Below are positions 1-5,545 of a DNA stretch of 21,199 bases, one piece after another. The notes below the pieces were generated by a model. That model was given only the letters and a program-made list of their open reading frames with translations, had not been told where the DNA came from and ran no database searches. The DNA lies in NCBI GenBank assembly GCA_964354345.1, contig CAYGZL010000089.1, positions 1 through 21,199 on the forward strand, given 5' to 3'. The stretch is from CAYGZL01 sp964354345. GTDB lineage: Bacteria > Chloroflexota > Anaerolineae > Anaerolineales > UBA4823. Every line of letters starts with the position of its first letter. Position 1 is the first letter of the stretch. A program made the translations under genes and the position numbers.

Positions 1-2
1 GT

Positions 3-173
3 GGACGGATTGTCATCGCTGACATTGCCTTTCCGAGCACATCTTCTCGTGCGGAAGCCTCTCAGTCTTGGGCGGCTTATTAGGATGAAGTGGAAAGCTA
101 TTGGGCAGACGATGAAGCGAATGCAACAGGCAGACAGGCAGTCAGGCAGGATCATAGATTGCGTTCATTTTCT
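3..173 (+). pseudogene. SAM-dependent methyltransferase 3'-end relic
   Basis: Frame 3 reads GRIVIADIAFPS, then SQSWAAY, a TAG stop at 81-83, then DEVESYWADDEANA. This matches from memory the C-terminal part of class I SAM-dependent methyltransferases, where a Gly-Arg-(I/L)-(I/V)-I-(A/G)-D-(I/V)-x-F-P strand is followed by a W-x-x-x-WDE-x-E-x-YW-x-A-D-E helix. The TAG sits where relatives would have Trp, consistent with a TGG to TAG change. After about position 126 the homology dissolves into a tandem 8-bp repeat, and a second in-frame TAG lies at 174-176. The 5' part is beyond the window. It is almost certainly non-functional. The family call is based on a short stretch. Confidence 0.5.
127..150. 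repeat. three tandem 8-bp repeats
   Basis: Three perfect-period units CAGGCAGA, CAGGCAGT and CAGGCAGG lie head to tail. Two extra 8-bp units add 16 bp, which is not a multiple of three, so expansion here would shift the frame of the methyltransferase relic. This fits replication slippage in a decaying gene. Confidence 0.75.
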
Positions 174-176
174 TAG

Positions 177-572
177 GAAGACTGGGATTCGCTTCTTGAT
201 CTGTCGAATCAGGCTGTCCCATTTAGCCCCCAAGTGAATTTGGAGTGGCTCAATTACCGTAAAGCATTCGGTGAGTCCACCTTCATCCGCCGGCACTACA
301 CCGCCACAGAGAGCGAGATCCCCGGCGGATACGGCTTCCTAGAGCCACAAAGTGATGATCTCAGTTGGCGTTGTATCTTAGTTGTATGCCGTCTAGAGGA
401 TGTGCGCATCGATGTTGGCAATTGTTTATACGGGAAGTTAATCCAGGATGTGAAGGAAATGGGCACGGCACATTTATGGGCGTTTGTGTTTCAAGAAGAC
501 CAAGTGATCCGTAAGTTCTTCATAAGGAGAGGCTTTTTAGAAAAGAAACAAGTTACACTACCCAATTGCTAA
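177..572 (+). pseudogene. GNAT-family acetyltransferase, N-terminally broken
   Basis: Frame 3 is open from the TAG at 174-176 to the TAA at 570-572. It reads a GNAT-like protein: LLDLSNQAVPFSPQ, then RRHYTAT, GGYGFLEP, a central strand RCILVVC, and the C-terminal signature LYGKLIQDVKEMGTAHLWAF followed by RKFFIRRGF, which is typical of the beta5-alpha4 end of the fold. The acetyl-CoA loop (normally R/Q-x-x-G-x-G/A) is poorly preserved, reading LEDVRIDVGNCLYG. Homology already begins upstream of the first plausible starts (GTG at 234, TTG at 240), and nothing upstream encodes the first strand and helix. I read this as a remnant. A short expressed protein from 234 cannot be excluded. Confidence 0.5.
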
Positions 573-575
573 CGT

Positions 576-684
576 TTACCCTAGCTCGGACGCCACGACG
601 GTCTGGAAGATGGCGAAGACAGAGCCGTTTGTGATGGCGTTCATGATGCTGGCGAAGGCGAGGCCAAAGATCACCAGCCCGGTG
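576..684 (-). pseudogene. MFS transporter fragment
   Basis: On the minus strand this stretch encodes TTGLVIFGLAFASIMNAITN and then GSVFAIFQTVVASELG, ending at a TAA (576-578). It resembles the segment of major facilitator superfamily exporters in which a transmembrane helix with N-x-x-x-N-G-x-x-F-A-I-x-Q is followed by V-A-P-E-x-Q-G-R-V. Only about 36 residues survive, with no start, no further membrane segments, and a stop exactly where the Q-G-R-V motif should begin. It is bounded on its 5' side by the GGTAAACAT repeats, suggesting the gene was cut by an insertion or deletion. It is a relic, not a functional gene. Confidence 0.45.
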
Positions 685-754
685 GTAAACATACGTCCGG
701 CTGCGTCTGGTAAACATGATCCGACTATGGGTGGTAAACATGACCCGACTATTG
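681..754. repeat. direct repeats GGTAAACAT(GAYCCGACTAT)
   Basis: Two near-identical copies lie side by side: TGGTAAACATGATCCGACTA (from 709) and TGGTAAACATGACCCGACTA (from 732), differing at one position over about 20 bp. A partial third copy, GGTGGTAAACATACGTCCG, starts at 681. Spacing between the two full copies is 23 bp. Several short direct copies next to truncated genes resemble the multiple terminal repeats of IS21/IS481-like elements, but no transposase is present here, so the mobile-element origin is inference. Confidence 0.6.
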
Positions 755-773
755 ACAAATGCTTTGTATCCAA

Positions 774-802
774 TTGCTTTTCGAGGAGCAAGATACTATA
801 AT
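774..802 (+). promoter_or_regulatory. putative sigma-70 promoter for the cyclase/STAND gene
   Basis: A perfect -10 box TATAAT (797-802) lies 17 bp after TTGCTT (774-779), which matches the -35 consensus in its TTG. The expected start of transcription near 809 leaves a leader of about 45 nt before the ATG at 854. A perfect TTGACA at 752-757, at the edge of the direct repeats, is too far away to act as the -35 for this -10. Confidence 0.5.
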
Positions 803-853
803 TTATATTGTAGGTATGTTTCTTTTCATCACCATATATTCAACCAACTAGAG

Positions 854-3800
854 ATGAAAGGCGATCGATCCTCCCCTGCTGCTTCTAGAGCGGAAAAACA
901 ACAAACCTTTCCATACGGAACGGTCACCTTCCTGTTTACCGATATCGAAGGCTCGACCCCTTTGTGGGAACGGATGCCCGATGAGATGCGGGTGGCTGTA
1001 GCCCAACACCGGGCCATCTTGCGCCAGGCAATTGAGGCCAACGCGGGGCATGAATTTCAGATCTTCGGAGATTCCTTCCAAGCGGCCTTCTGCCTGGCCA
1101 CTGATGGGCTGTGCGCGGCGCTGGCCGCGCAGCGCGCGCTGCGTGACGCTCAATGGGGAGCGACCGGACAGCTCAAGGTGCGCATGGGGCTGCATACCGG
1201 CCCGGCAGTGATCGATCCTTCCGGCGATGCGCCGTATGCCGTCAGTCACACGCTCAACCGGTCGGCGCGTCTGATGTCCGCCGGCTATGGTGGACAGATC
1301 CTGCTCTCGCAAGAAACCGCTGAACTGGTGGAGCGCGAGCTGCCCCCAGGGGTGGTGCTCAAGCATCTTGGTGAACACCGCATGAAGGGCATGCTCAGGC
1401 TAGAACACATCTACCAGGCCATTTCCGCTGATTTACCGCAGGATTTTCCTCCCCTCCCAACGGGCGTGAGTCATCCTAATAACCTGCCTGCTCAATTATC
1501 CAGCTTTGTCGGTCGTGAGCCAGAGATTGCCGAGATAGAGAGACTACTCGATCCGAGCCGCTGTGCTCCCAACCGTCTCGTCATTCTCACCGGGCCAGGA
1601 GGCACGGGTAAAACACGCCTTTCGCTTCAAGCCGGTTACGTAATGCTTAAGATCTTCCCCGGCGGGACCTGGTTCGTCGAGCTGGCATCGTTAACGAACC
1701 CGGATTTTGTACCGCAGACGGCAATGGCGGCACTTGGTTTACAGGCTGAATCAAATCGCTCAGCACTGGCTGTGTTGAGCGATTTTTTCCGCGAGAAGAC
1801 TGCCCTGCTCATCCTGGATAACTGCGAGCACCTGATTGAGGCCTGCGCCCAGATGAGCGACAGCCTGCTGCGTGCCTGCTCAAATCTGCGCATCCTGGCC
1901 AGCAGTCGCGAGGCGCTGGGTATCACCGGGGAGATGGTTTTCCATGTGCCGCCCCTATCTGTGACAATGGCTGAATGCCCGACTCCTGATGAGGTTCTTC
2001 AATCCGAGGCTGGACGGCTGTTCGTCGAACGGGCATCCTCCGTGCAGCCAGGATTCGCGGTTACAGCAGAGAATGCTCCCGCGATCGCCCAGATCGGTCG
2101 CCGGCTGGATGGCATCCCCCTGGCGGTCGAACTGGCTGCGGCTCGGATTAAACTCCTGGCCGTGGATCAAATCGCTGCGCGTCTCGACGACCGCTTCCGG
2201 CTACTTACTGGCGGGAGCCGTACAGTCCTGCCCCGCCACCAGACCCTGAAGGCGTTGATAGATTGGAGCTGGGATTTACTCACCTCAGACGAACAGGCCC
2301 TGCTGTGCAGGCTGTCGGTCTTTGCTGGAGGCTGGGTTCTAGAAGCCGCGCAAATGTTGGGTGATGATCCATTCGGGACGCTCGATTTGCTCTTCCAGTT
2401 AATTAACAAGTCTCTGATTATTCTGGATGAGCCAACTGGCGAAACCAGCCGCTATCGAATGTTAGAAACCATTCGCCAATACAGTCTCGGGAAGCTGTTC
2501 GAGGCCGGAGAAAGCCAGGCGATGCGAAACCGTCACCGGGATTTGTTCCTGGAGCTGGCTGAACGGGCTGAACCGGAGCTGAAGGCGCATGCGCAGATTA
2601 CCTGGTCGAACCGTCTGGAGCTCGAACATGATAACCTGCGCCAGGCGTTGGAATGGTCACTCGAGCAGGGAGAAGCTGAACCAGCACTGCGCCTGGCAGC
2701 CGCGCTGCATTATTTCTGGTGGATTCGCGGCTATTACAATGAAGGTCAACGTTGGCTGGAAGCAGCTCTACAACTTGCCGGGAATACACCCAGATTGCAT
2801 TCCAGTTTATGGCGAGCAAGAGCGCTCCTGGCATTGAGCTGGATAAAAAAGTCCCAGGGGGATTATGTCGGAGCATTAGCTACTGCCGAGGATGGATTGA
2901 GGATTTCCCGAGAACTGGTAGACAGGCGGTCTACAGCCTTTGCCTTGTATCTTAAAGGGTCTTTGATGTTTGACCGAATGAACCCGACCATCAATCGTCC
3001 CATCGTCGAGGAAAGCCTGTCCATTTGCTTGGCAATCGGGGATAAGTGGATCATGGGTTGTTGCCTGCACCACCTGGCTGAGATCGCCATAGAAGAAAAA
3101 TACCCGGAGGGACGCGTATTATTCGAAAAGAGTGTGGCAGTCTACCGGGAAACCGGGGACAAACTCATCCTGACTTACCCGCTGGTTACACTGGCCTGGA
3201 CGATTCTTGCCGAAGGAGATTCTCAAAAAGCCCGCCTCTATTATGAGGAAAGCCTGGTCATTTCCCGCGAGATTGGCAGAAACGACAGCACTGCCTATAC
3301 ACTGCTTCAAATGTCCGTCCTGGCAAGATGGCAGGGCGACTTTACCTTGGCGCGTGACCTGAACGAGGAAAGCCTGGCAATCTACAGAGATATGGGGAAC
3401 AGGCCTGGTCTGGCCTGGGCGCAGTGCTTATTAGCCGAGCTTGACCATCTTCAGGGCCATCCCGAGCTGGCTATTATCCCTTACCAAGAAAAACTCAAGA
3501 TCTTTCCGGAGATCTCTGACAACTGGAAAGCTGGTTGGTGCCTGGAAAAGCTAGGGGATGTATATTATCGCCTTGGAGATTATCCCAGGGCAATTTCAAC
3601 CCTGGAGGAAAGCCTATCCGTGCTGGGTCAGGATTCTGAAACGTATTTTCCTACGTTAATCCTGGGGGAAGTGGAACGAGCGCGAGGCAATTTCGAACGC
3701 GCGGCCAGTTTTTACAGGCAGAGTCTGGCAAAACTTAAAGAGACGGGATTTCTGCTGTTTGTTCCACCCCGGCTTGAAGCGCTGGCAAAGCTCGCCCTGG

Positions 3801-4030
3801 CACGGGGAAATCCCGAACGGGCTGCCTGGCTGTTCGGTGCAGCGCAAACTGCCAGGAAGAAGATGAGCACCCCCATTCCCCCGCTTGAGCTTCCTGATTA
3901 TGATCGCAATCTGGCACTGTTGCATTCTGTGCTGGATGAAGAGAGCAGTGCCTCAGCCTGGGAGGCAGGACAGGCGATGACGCTGGAGCAGGCGATCCAA
4001 CTGGCGCGAGCGCTGGCGGATGTGAGTTGA
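854..4030 (+). CDS. class III nucleotidyl cyclase-like / STAND ATPase / TPR protein
   Basis: Predicted cytoplasmic signalling protein of 1058 residues. The class III cyclase-like domain spans about 20-190, with VTFLFTDIEGS (metal Asp30), FGDSF (second metal Asp73) and LNRSARL (Asn135, Arg139). A STAND/NB-ARC-type ATPase follows, with Walker A GPGGTGKT near 247-254, Walker B LLILDNCEH with Asp322, an ASSREALG sensor-like motif, GIPLAVELAAAR, and a winged-helix segment LKALIDWSWDLL. From about 590 to 1040 the sequence is TPR-like, with repeated ARLYYEESLVISREIG-type helices. The layout parallels mammalian soluble adenylyl cyclase and is common in Chloroflexi. By hand alignment the base-selecting Lys and Asp of true cyclases appear as Gln69 and Tyr128, so cAMP synthesis is doubtful. 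The start at 854 fits relatives, which begin just before the TVTFLFTDIEGS strand. Its Shine-Dalgarno is weak, and in-frame ATGs at 716 and 740 lie in repeat or promoter DNA. The ligand is unknown. Confidence 0.85.
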   Translation: MKGDRSSPAASRAEKQQTFPYGTVTFLFTDIEGSTPLWERMPDEMRVAVAQHRAILRQAIEANAGHEFQIFGDSFQAAFCLATDGLCAALAAQRALRDAQWGATGQLKVRMGLHTGPAVIDPSGDAPYAVSHTLNRSARLMSAGYGGQILLSQETAELVERELPPGVVLKHLGEHRMKGMLRLEHIYQAISADLPQDFPPLPTGVSHPNNLPAQLSSFVGREPEIAEIERLLDPSRCAPNRLVILTGPGGTGKTRLSLQAGYVMLKIFPGGTWFVELASLTNPDFVPQTAMAALGLQAESNRSALAVLSDFFREKTALLILDNCEHLIEACAQMSDSLLRACSNLRILASSREALGITGEMVFHVPPLSVTMAECPTPDEVLQSEAGRLFVERASSVQPGFAVTAENAPAIAQIGRRLDGIPLAVELAAARIKLLAVDQIAARLDDRFRLLTGGSRTVLPRHQTLKALIDWSWDLLTSDEQALLCRLSVFAGGWVLEAAQMLGDDPFGTLDLLFQLINKSLIILDEPTGETSRYRMLETIRQYSLGKLFEAGESQAMRNRHRDLFLELAERAEPELKAHAQITWSNRLELEHDNLRQALEWSLEQGEAEPALRLAAALHYFWWIRGYYNEGQRWLEAALQLAGNTPRLHSSLWRARALLALSWIKKSQGDYVGALATAEDGLRISRELVDRRSTAFALYLKGSLMFDRMNPTINRPIVEESLSICLAIGDKWIMGCCLHHLAEIAIEEKYPEGRVLFEKSVAVYRETGDKLILTYPLVTLAWTILAEGDSQKARLYYEESLVISREIGRNDSTAYTLLQMSVLARWQGDFTLARDLNEESLAIYRDMGNRPGLAWAQCLLAELDHLQGHPELAIIPYQEKLKIFPEISDNWKAGWCLEKLGDVYYRLGDYPRAISTLEESLSVLGQDSETYFPTLILGEVERARGNFERAASFYRQSLAKLKETGFLLFVPPRLEALAKLALARGNPERAAWLFGAAQTARKKMSTPIPPLELPDYDRNLALLHSVLDEESSASAWEAGQAMTLEQAIQLARALADVS

Positions 4031-4335
4031 TACAACAAGCTGTCCAACAAACACAGCTCCTGGAGTTCGCGCTCGTTGAGCGGGTAAATCAGCGATTGGG
4101 GATGAAAATCGAAGAGTCGAGACACCTCTTCCCTCGCCAATCGTGCCTCTTTGTCAAACACAGCCAGCAGCCGGTCGGCGTATACAGGCGCGATCCCACG
4201 CGCGGCAGCCTCCTTGAGCAGTTCCCCCATCGATGCGCCCTCGTCCACAAAAGTACGCATGTGCCCTTCCTTTTCGGCCAACGCGAGGATCTGACCTGAT
4301 ACAGTCAGCGCTTGCTCAGATTGCTTCTCTAGGGG
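4031..4335 (-). pseudogene. MalT/LuxR-type regulator relic
   Basis: The minus strand encodes QALTVSGQILALAEKEGHMR, then TFVDEGASMGELLKEAAARG and IAPVYADRLLAVF, and finally IYPLNERELQEL. This is the junction between the helical sensor domain and the LuxR helix-turn-helix of MalT-like ATP-dependent regulators, usually FVDEG-x-P-M-x-x-LL followed by L-S-E-R-E-L-E-V-L. Everything upstream (NTPase and most TPRs) is missing. Just after the ELQEL helix the sequence turns into an antisense reading of the end of the cyclase gene, so the helix-turn-helix is absent too. The open frame formally continues to 3898 and starts at 4425, but those extensions show no family resemblance. It is a double-truncated relic abutting the stop codon of its neighbour. 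Confidence 0.6.
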
Positions 4336-4384
4336 GCAAATCCGGCGCTGGGAATATTCACATCCAGGGCTGTAAACCCGCTCG

Positions 4385-4396
4385 TTACATATGTAA
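4385..4396. other. 12-bp perfect palindrome TTACATATGTAA
   Basis: A perfect inverted repeat sits in the otherwise featureless stretch between the regulator relic and the tRNA gene. It could be an operator or chance. No nearby promoter supports a regulatory role. Confidence 0.3.
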
Positions 4397-4473
4397 ATTG
4401 TGCGGCCAAACTTAAGAGCAGCCAAGAGTTATAGCAATCAAATAAGTGATGATATCCGAAGATTAAACGCCAA

Positions 4474-4515
4474 CAGCTACTGCCCCAACGCATTCTGTGC
4501 GTATGCCAGTAGCTG
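4474..4515 (-). terminator. hairpin just downstream of tRNA-Asn
   Basis: Outer arms CAGCTACTG (4474-4482) and CAGTAGCTG (4507-4515) are perfectly complementary over 9 bp, with an inner 5-bp stem ACGCA/TGCGT (4488-4492/4498-4502). On the minus strand it begins 6 nt after the tRNA 3' end and is followed by TTGGCGTTTAATC, which is only moderately T-rich. The likely role is transcription termination or 3' processing of the tRNA transcript. The weak U-tract keeps the confidence modest. Confidence 0.45.
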
Positions 4516-4521
4516 CTTCAG

Positions 4522-4594
4522 CTCCTCGTCGAGGACTCGAACCTCGAACCTAGCGGTTAACAGCCGCCCGCTCTGCCTATTGAGCTAACGAGGA
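4522..4594 (-). tRNA. tRNA-Asn (anticodon GTT)
   Basis: The minus strand folds into a complete cloverleaf of 73 nt. The acceptor stem TCCTCGT/ACGAGGA has 7 perfect pairs. The D-arm is GCTC/GAGC and the anticodon stem GGCGG/CCGCT has one G-T pair. The anticodon loop CTGTTAA carries GTT, and the T-arm is CGAGG-TTCGAGT-CCTCG. The discriminator base is G. The 3' CCA is not encoded (the next bases are CTG) and would be added post-transcriptionally. Confidence 0.96.
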
Positions 4595-4618
4595 AGATGC
4601 CATTGATCAGGCGAACGG

Positions 4619-4647
4619 ATTATATACTCAAGCCGGAGGCATGTCAA
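4619..4647 (-). promoter_or_regulatory. perfect-consensus promoter of tRNA-Asn
   Basis: On the minus strand, TTGACA (4647-4642) and TATAAT (4624-4619) are both perfect consensus hexamers separated by exactly 17 bp. The expected transcription start is near 4612, about 18 nt upstream of the mature tRNA 5' end. A strong constitutive promoter is what a stable RNA gene should have. Confidence 0.85.
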
Positions 4648-4676
4648 GGAAAACAGATCAAAACGGATCTACCGGC

Positions 4677-4704
4677 TTGACAGCCGTTCAGCGGGTGATA
4701 TACT
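4677..4704 (+). promoter_or_regulatory. promoter of the riboswitch-thiN-thiBPQ operon
   Basis: A perfect -35 TTGACA (4677-4682) is followed after 16 bp by TATACT (4699-4704), which matches the -10 at five of six positions. It is preceded by TG one base upstream, giving an extended -10. Transcription would start near 4711, about 40 nt before the TPP aptamer. It diverges from the tRNA-Asn promoter, with 29 bp between the two -35 boxes. Confidence 0.8.
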
Positions 4705-4751
4705 CGTCTCAGAAACATTCCGCTTTGATTAATTCAACCAGCGGAATCGCG

Positions 4752-4846
4752 TAAATCCGGGGAGCCTGTTTACCAGGCTGAGAGGAAGAATAGCAGTCTT
4801 CGACCCGCGGAACCTGATCCGGATCATACCGGCGGAGGGAGCATAA
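4752..4846 (+). ncRNA. TPP riboswitch (THI element)
   Basis: The conserved parts of the thiamine pyrophosphate aptamer appear in order. These are CCGGGGAGCC, the T-loop side GGCTGAGAGG, a variable stem GAAGAATAGCAGTCTTC, then GACCCGCGGAACCTGATCC, and the pyrophosphate-sensing arm CCGGATCATACCGG closing with CGGAGGGA. Its place directly upstream of thiN and a thiamine ABC transporter fits. TPP binding should fold the aptamer and repress the operon. The outer P1 stem is not obvious by eye, so the exact ends are approximate. Confidence 0.95.
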
Positions 4847-4895
4847 GCAATCCGTATAGGCCTCCCTCCTCCGGTAGTCAGAGGAGGGAGTTTTG
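4834..4895 (+). promoter_or_regulatory. riboswitch expression platform (switching hairpin over the thiN SD)
   Basis: A perfect 10-bp stem CTCCCTCCTC (4862-4871)/GAGGAGGGAG (4881-4890) with a 9-nt loop is followed by TTTT, giving terminator shape. Its 3' arm also contains the thiN Shine-Dalgarno AGGAGG (4882-4887), five nt before the TTG start at 4893. The 8-mer GGAGGGAG occurs twice, at the aptamer's 3' edge (4834-4841) and in the hairpin arm (4883-4890), and both copies are complementary to CTCCCTCC (4862-4869). Inferred mechanism: without TPP the aptamer copy captures CTCCCTCC and frees the SD. With TPP the aptamer keeps its copy, and the hairpin hides the SD and/or terminates transcription. 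The 4-nt U-tract suggests that translational control may dominate. Confidence 0.75.
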
Positions 4896-5522
4896 CTTGC
4901 CCTGGTTTTTGCCAACGGCCTATTCAACCCGCCCGATCCACTGCCGGCGACTGACTTACTCATCGCTGCGGATGGCGGCGCCCTGCATTGCCAGTCGCTT
5001 GGGCTGACGCCAGACGTGGTTATCGGTGATTTCGATTCCCTGAGCGAAGACGACCTGGAAAATTTGTCAGCTCAGGGCACTCGCCTGATCCGCTACCCTA
5101 CCCATAAAGACGCCACTGACCTGGAGTTGGCTGTCCGTTATGCCCAGGAAGCCGGTGCAGACGCCATCCTGATCCTGGGTGGACTGGGCGCACGTTGGGA
5201 TCAGACCTTAGCCAACCTGCTCCTGCCTGCTTTGGTGGATTTCAAGCAGACTCGCATTCGCTTTCTGGACGGTCGACAGGAGATTGGTCTGTTGCGCGGC
5301 GGTGAGACCCTGACAATACAGGGGCGGAAAGGGGATACCGTCTCGTTGGTGCCAGTCGGCGGGGCCGCGCATAACATAACAACCCAGGGTCTGGAATACC
5401 CTTTACATCGGGAGAACCTGCTCTTGGGGAGCACACGTGGAGTCAGCAATGTTCTCCTCATTGAACCTGCCAGTGTATCCCTGGAAGATGGTCTGCTTTT
5501 ATGTGTGGTAATCCACCAGTAA
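4893..5522 (+). CDS. thiN: thiamine pyrophosphokinase
   Basis: Transfers pyrophosphate from ATP to thiamine to give TPP in the cytoplasm. At 209 residues it is the normal family length. Visible motifs are AADGGA (26-30, with Asp27), GDFDSL (45-50), HKDATDLELA (71-80) and GGLGARWDQTLAN (96-108), where many relatives have DHTLAN, so His is replaced by Gln. The C-terminal half is the beta-rich thiamine-binding domain, with GETLTIQGRKGDTVSLVPVG and a final SLEDGLLLCVV. The TTG at 4893 is the first possible start, because an in-frame TAG lies at 4875. It has an AGGAGG SD with 5-nt spacing, buried in the riboswitch hairpin. It is first in the operon with thiBPQ, and 23 nt separate it from thiB. Placing the salvage kinase with an importer suggests thiamine is taken up and activated directly. 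Confidence 0.93.
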   Translation: MLALVFANGLFNPPDPLPATDLLIAADGGALHCQSLGLTPDVVIGDFDSLSEDDLENLSAQGTRLIRYPTHKDATDLELAVRYAQEAGADAILILGGLGARWDQTLANLLLPALVDFKQTRIRFLDGRQEIGLLRGGETLTIQGRKGDTVSLVPVGGAAHNITTQGLEYPLHRENLLLGSTRGVSNVLLIEPASVSLEDGLLLCVVIHQ

Positions 5523-5545
5523 GTATGAAAATCCTGGAGGCAGCA

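Noticed and set aside
848..1378. A 176-codon minus-strand open frame opposite the cyclase domain
   Set aside because: Low-complexity translation with no family resemblance, fully antisense to a well-supported coding frame.
3898..4425. A 175-codon minus-strand open frame as an intact gene
   Set aside because: Only its middle matches MalT-like regulators. Its end is antisense to the cyclase gene and it lacks the ATPase and DNA-binding domains, so it is recorded as a relic.
4474..4578. Minus-strand frame through the tRNA and hairpin ending LKQLLAYAQNALGQ, as a small protein
   Set aside because: It has no start codon, is interrupted by a stop within the tRNA 5' end, and most of it is the tRNA sequence itself.
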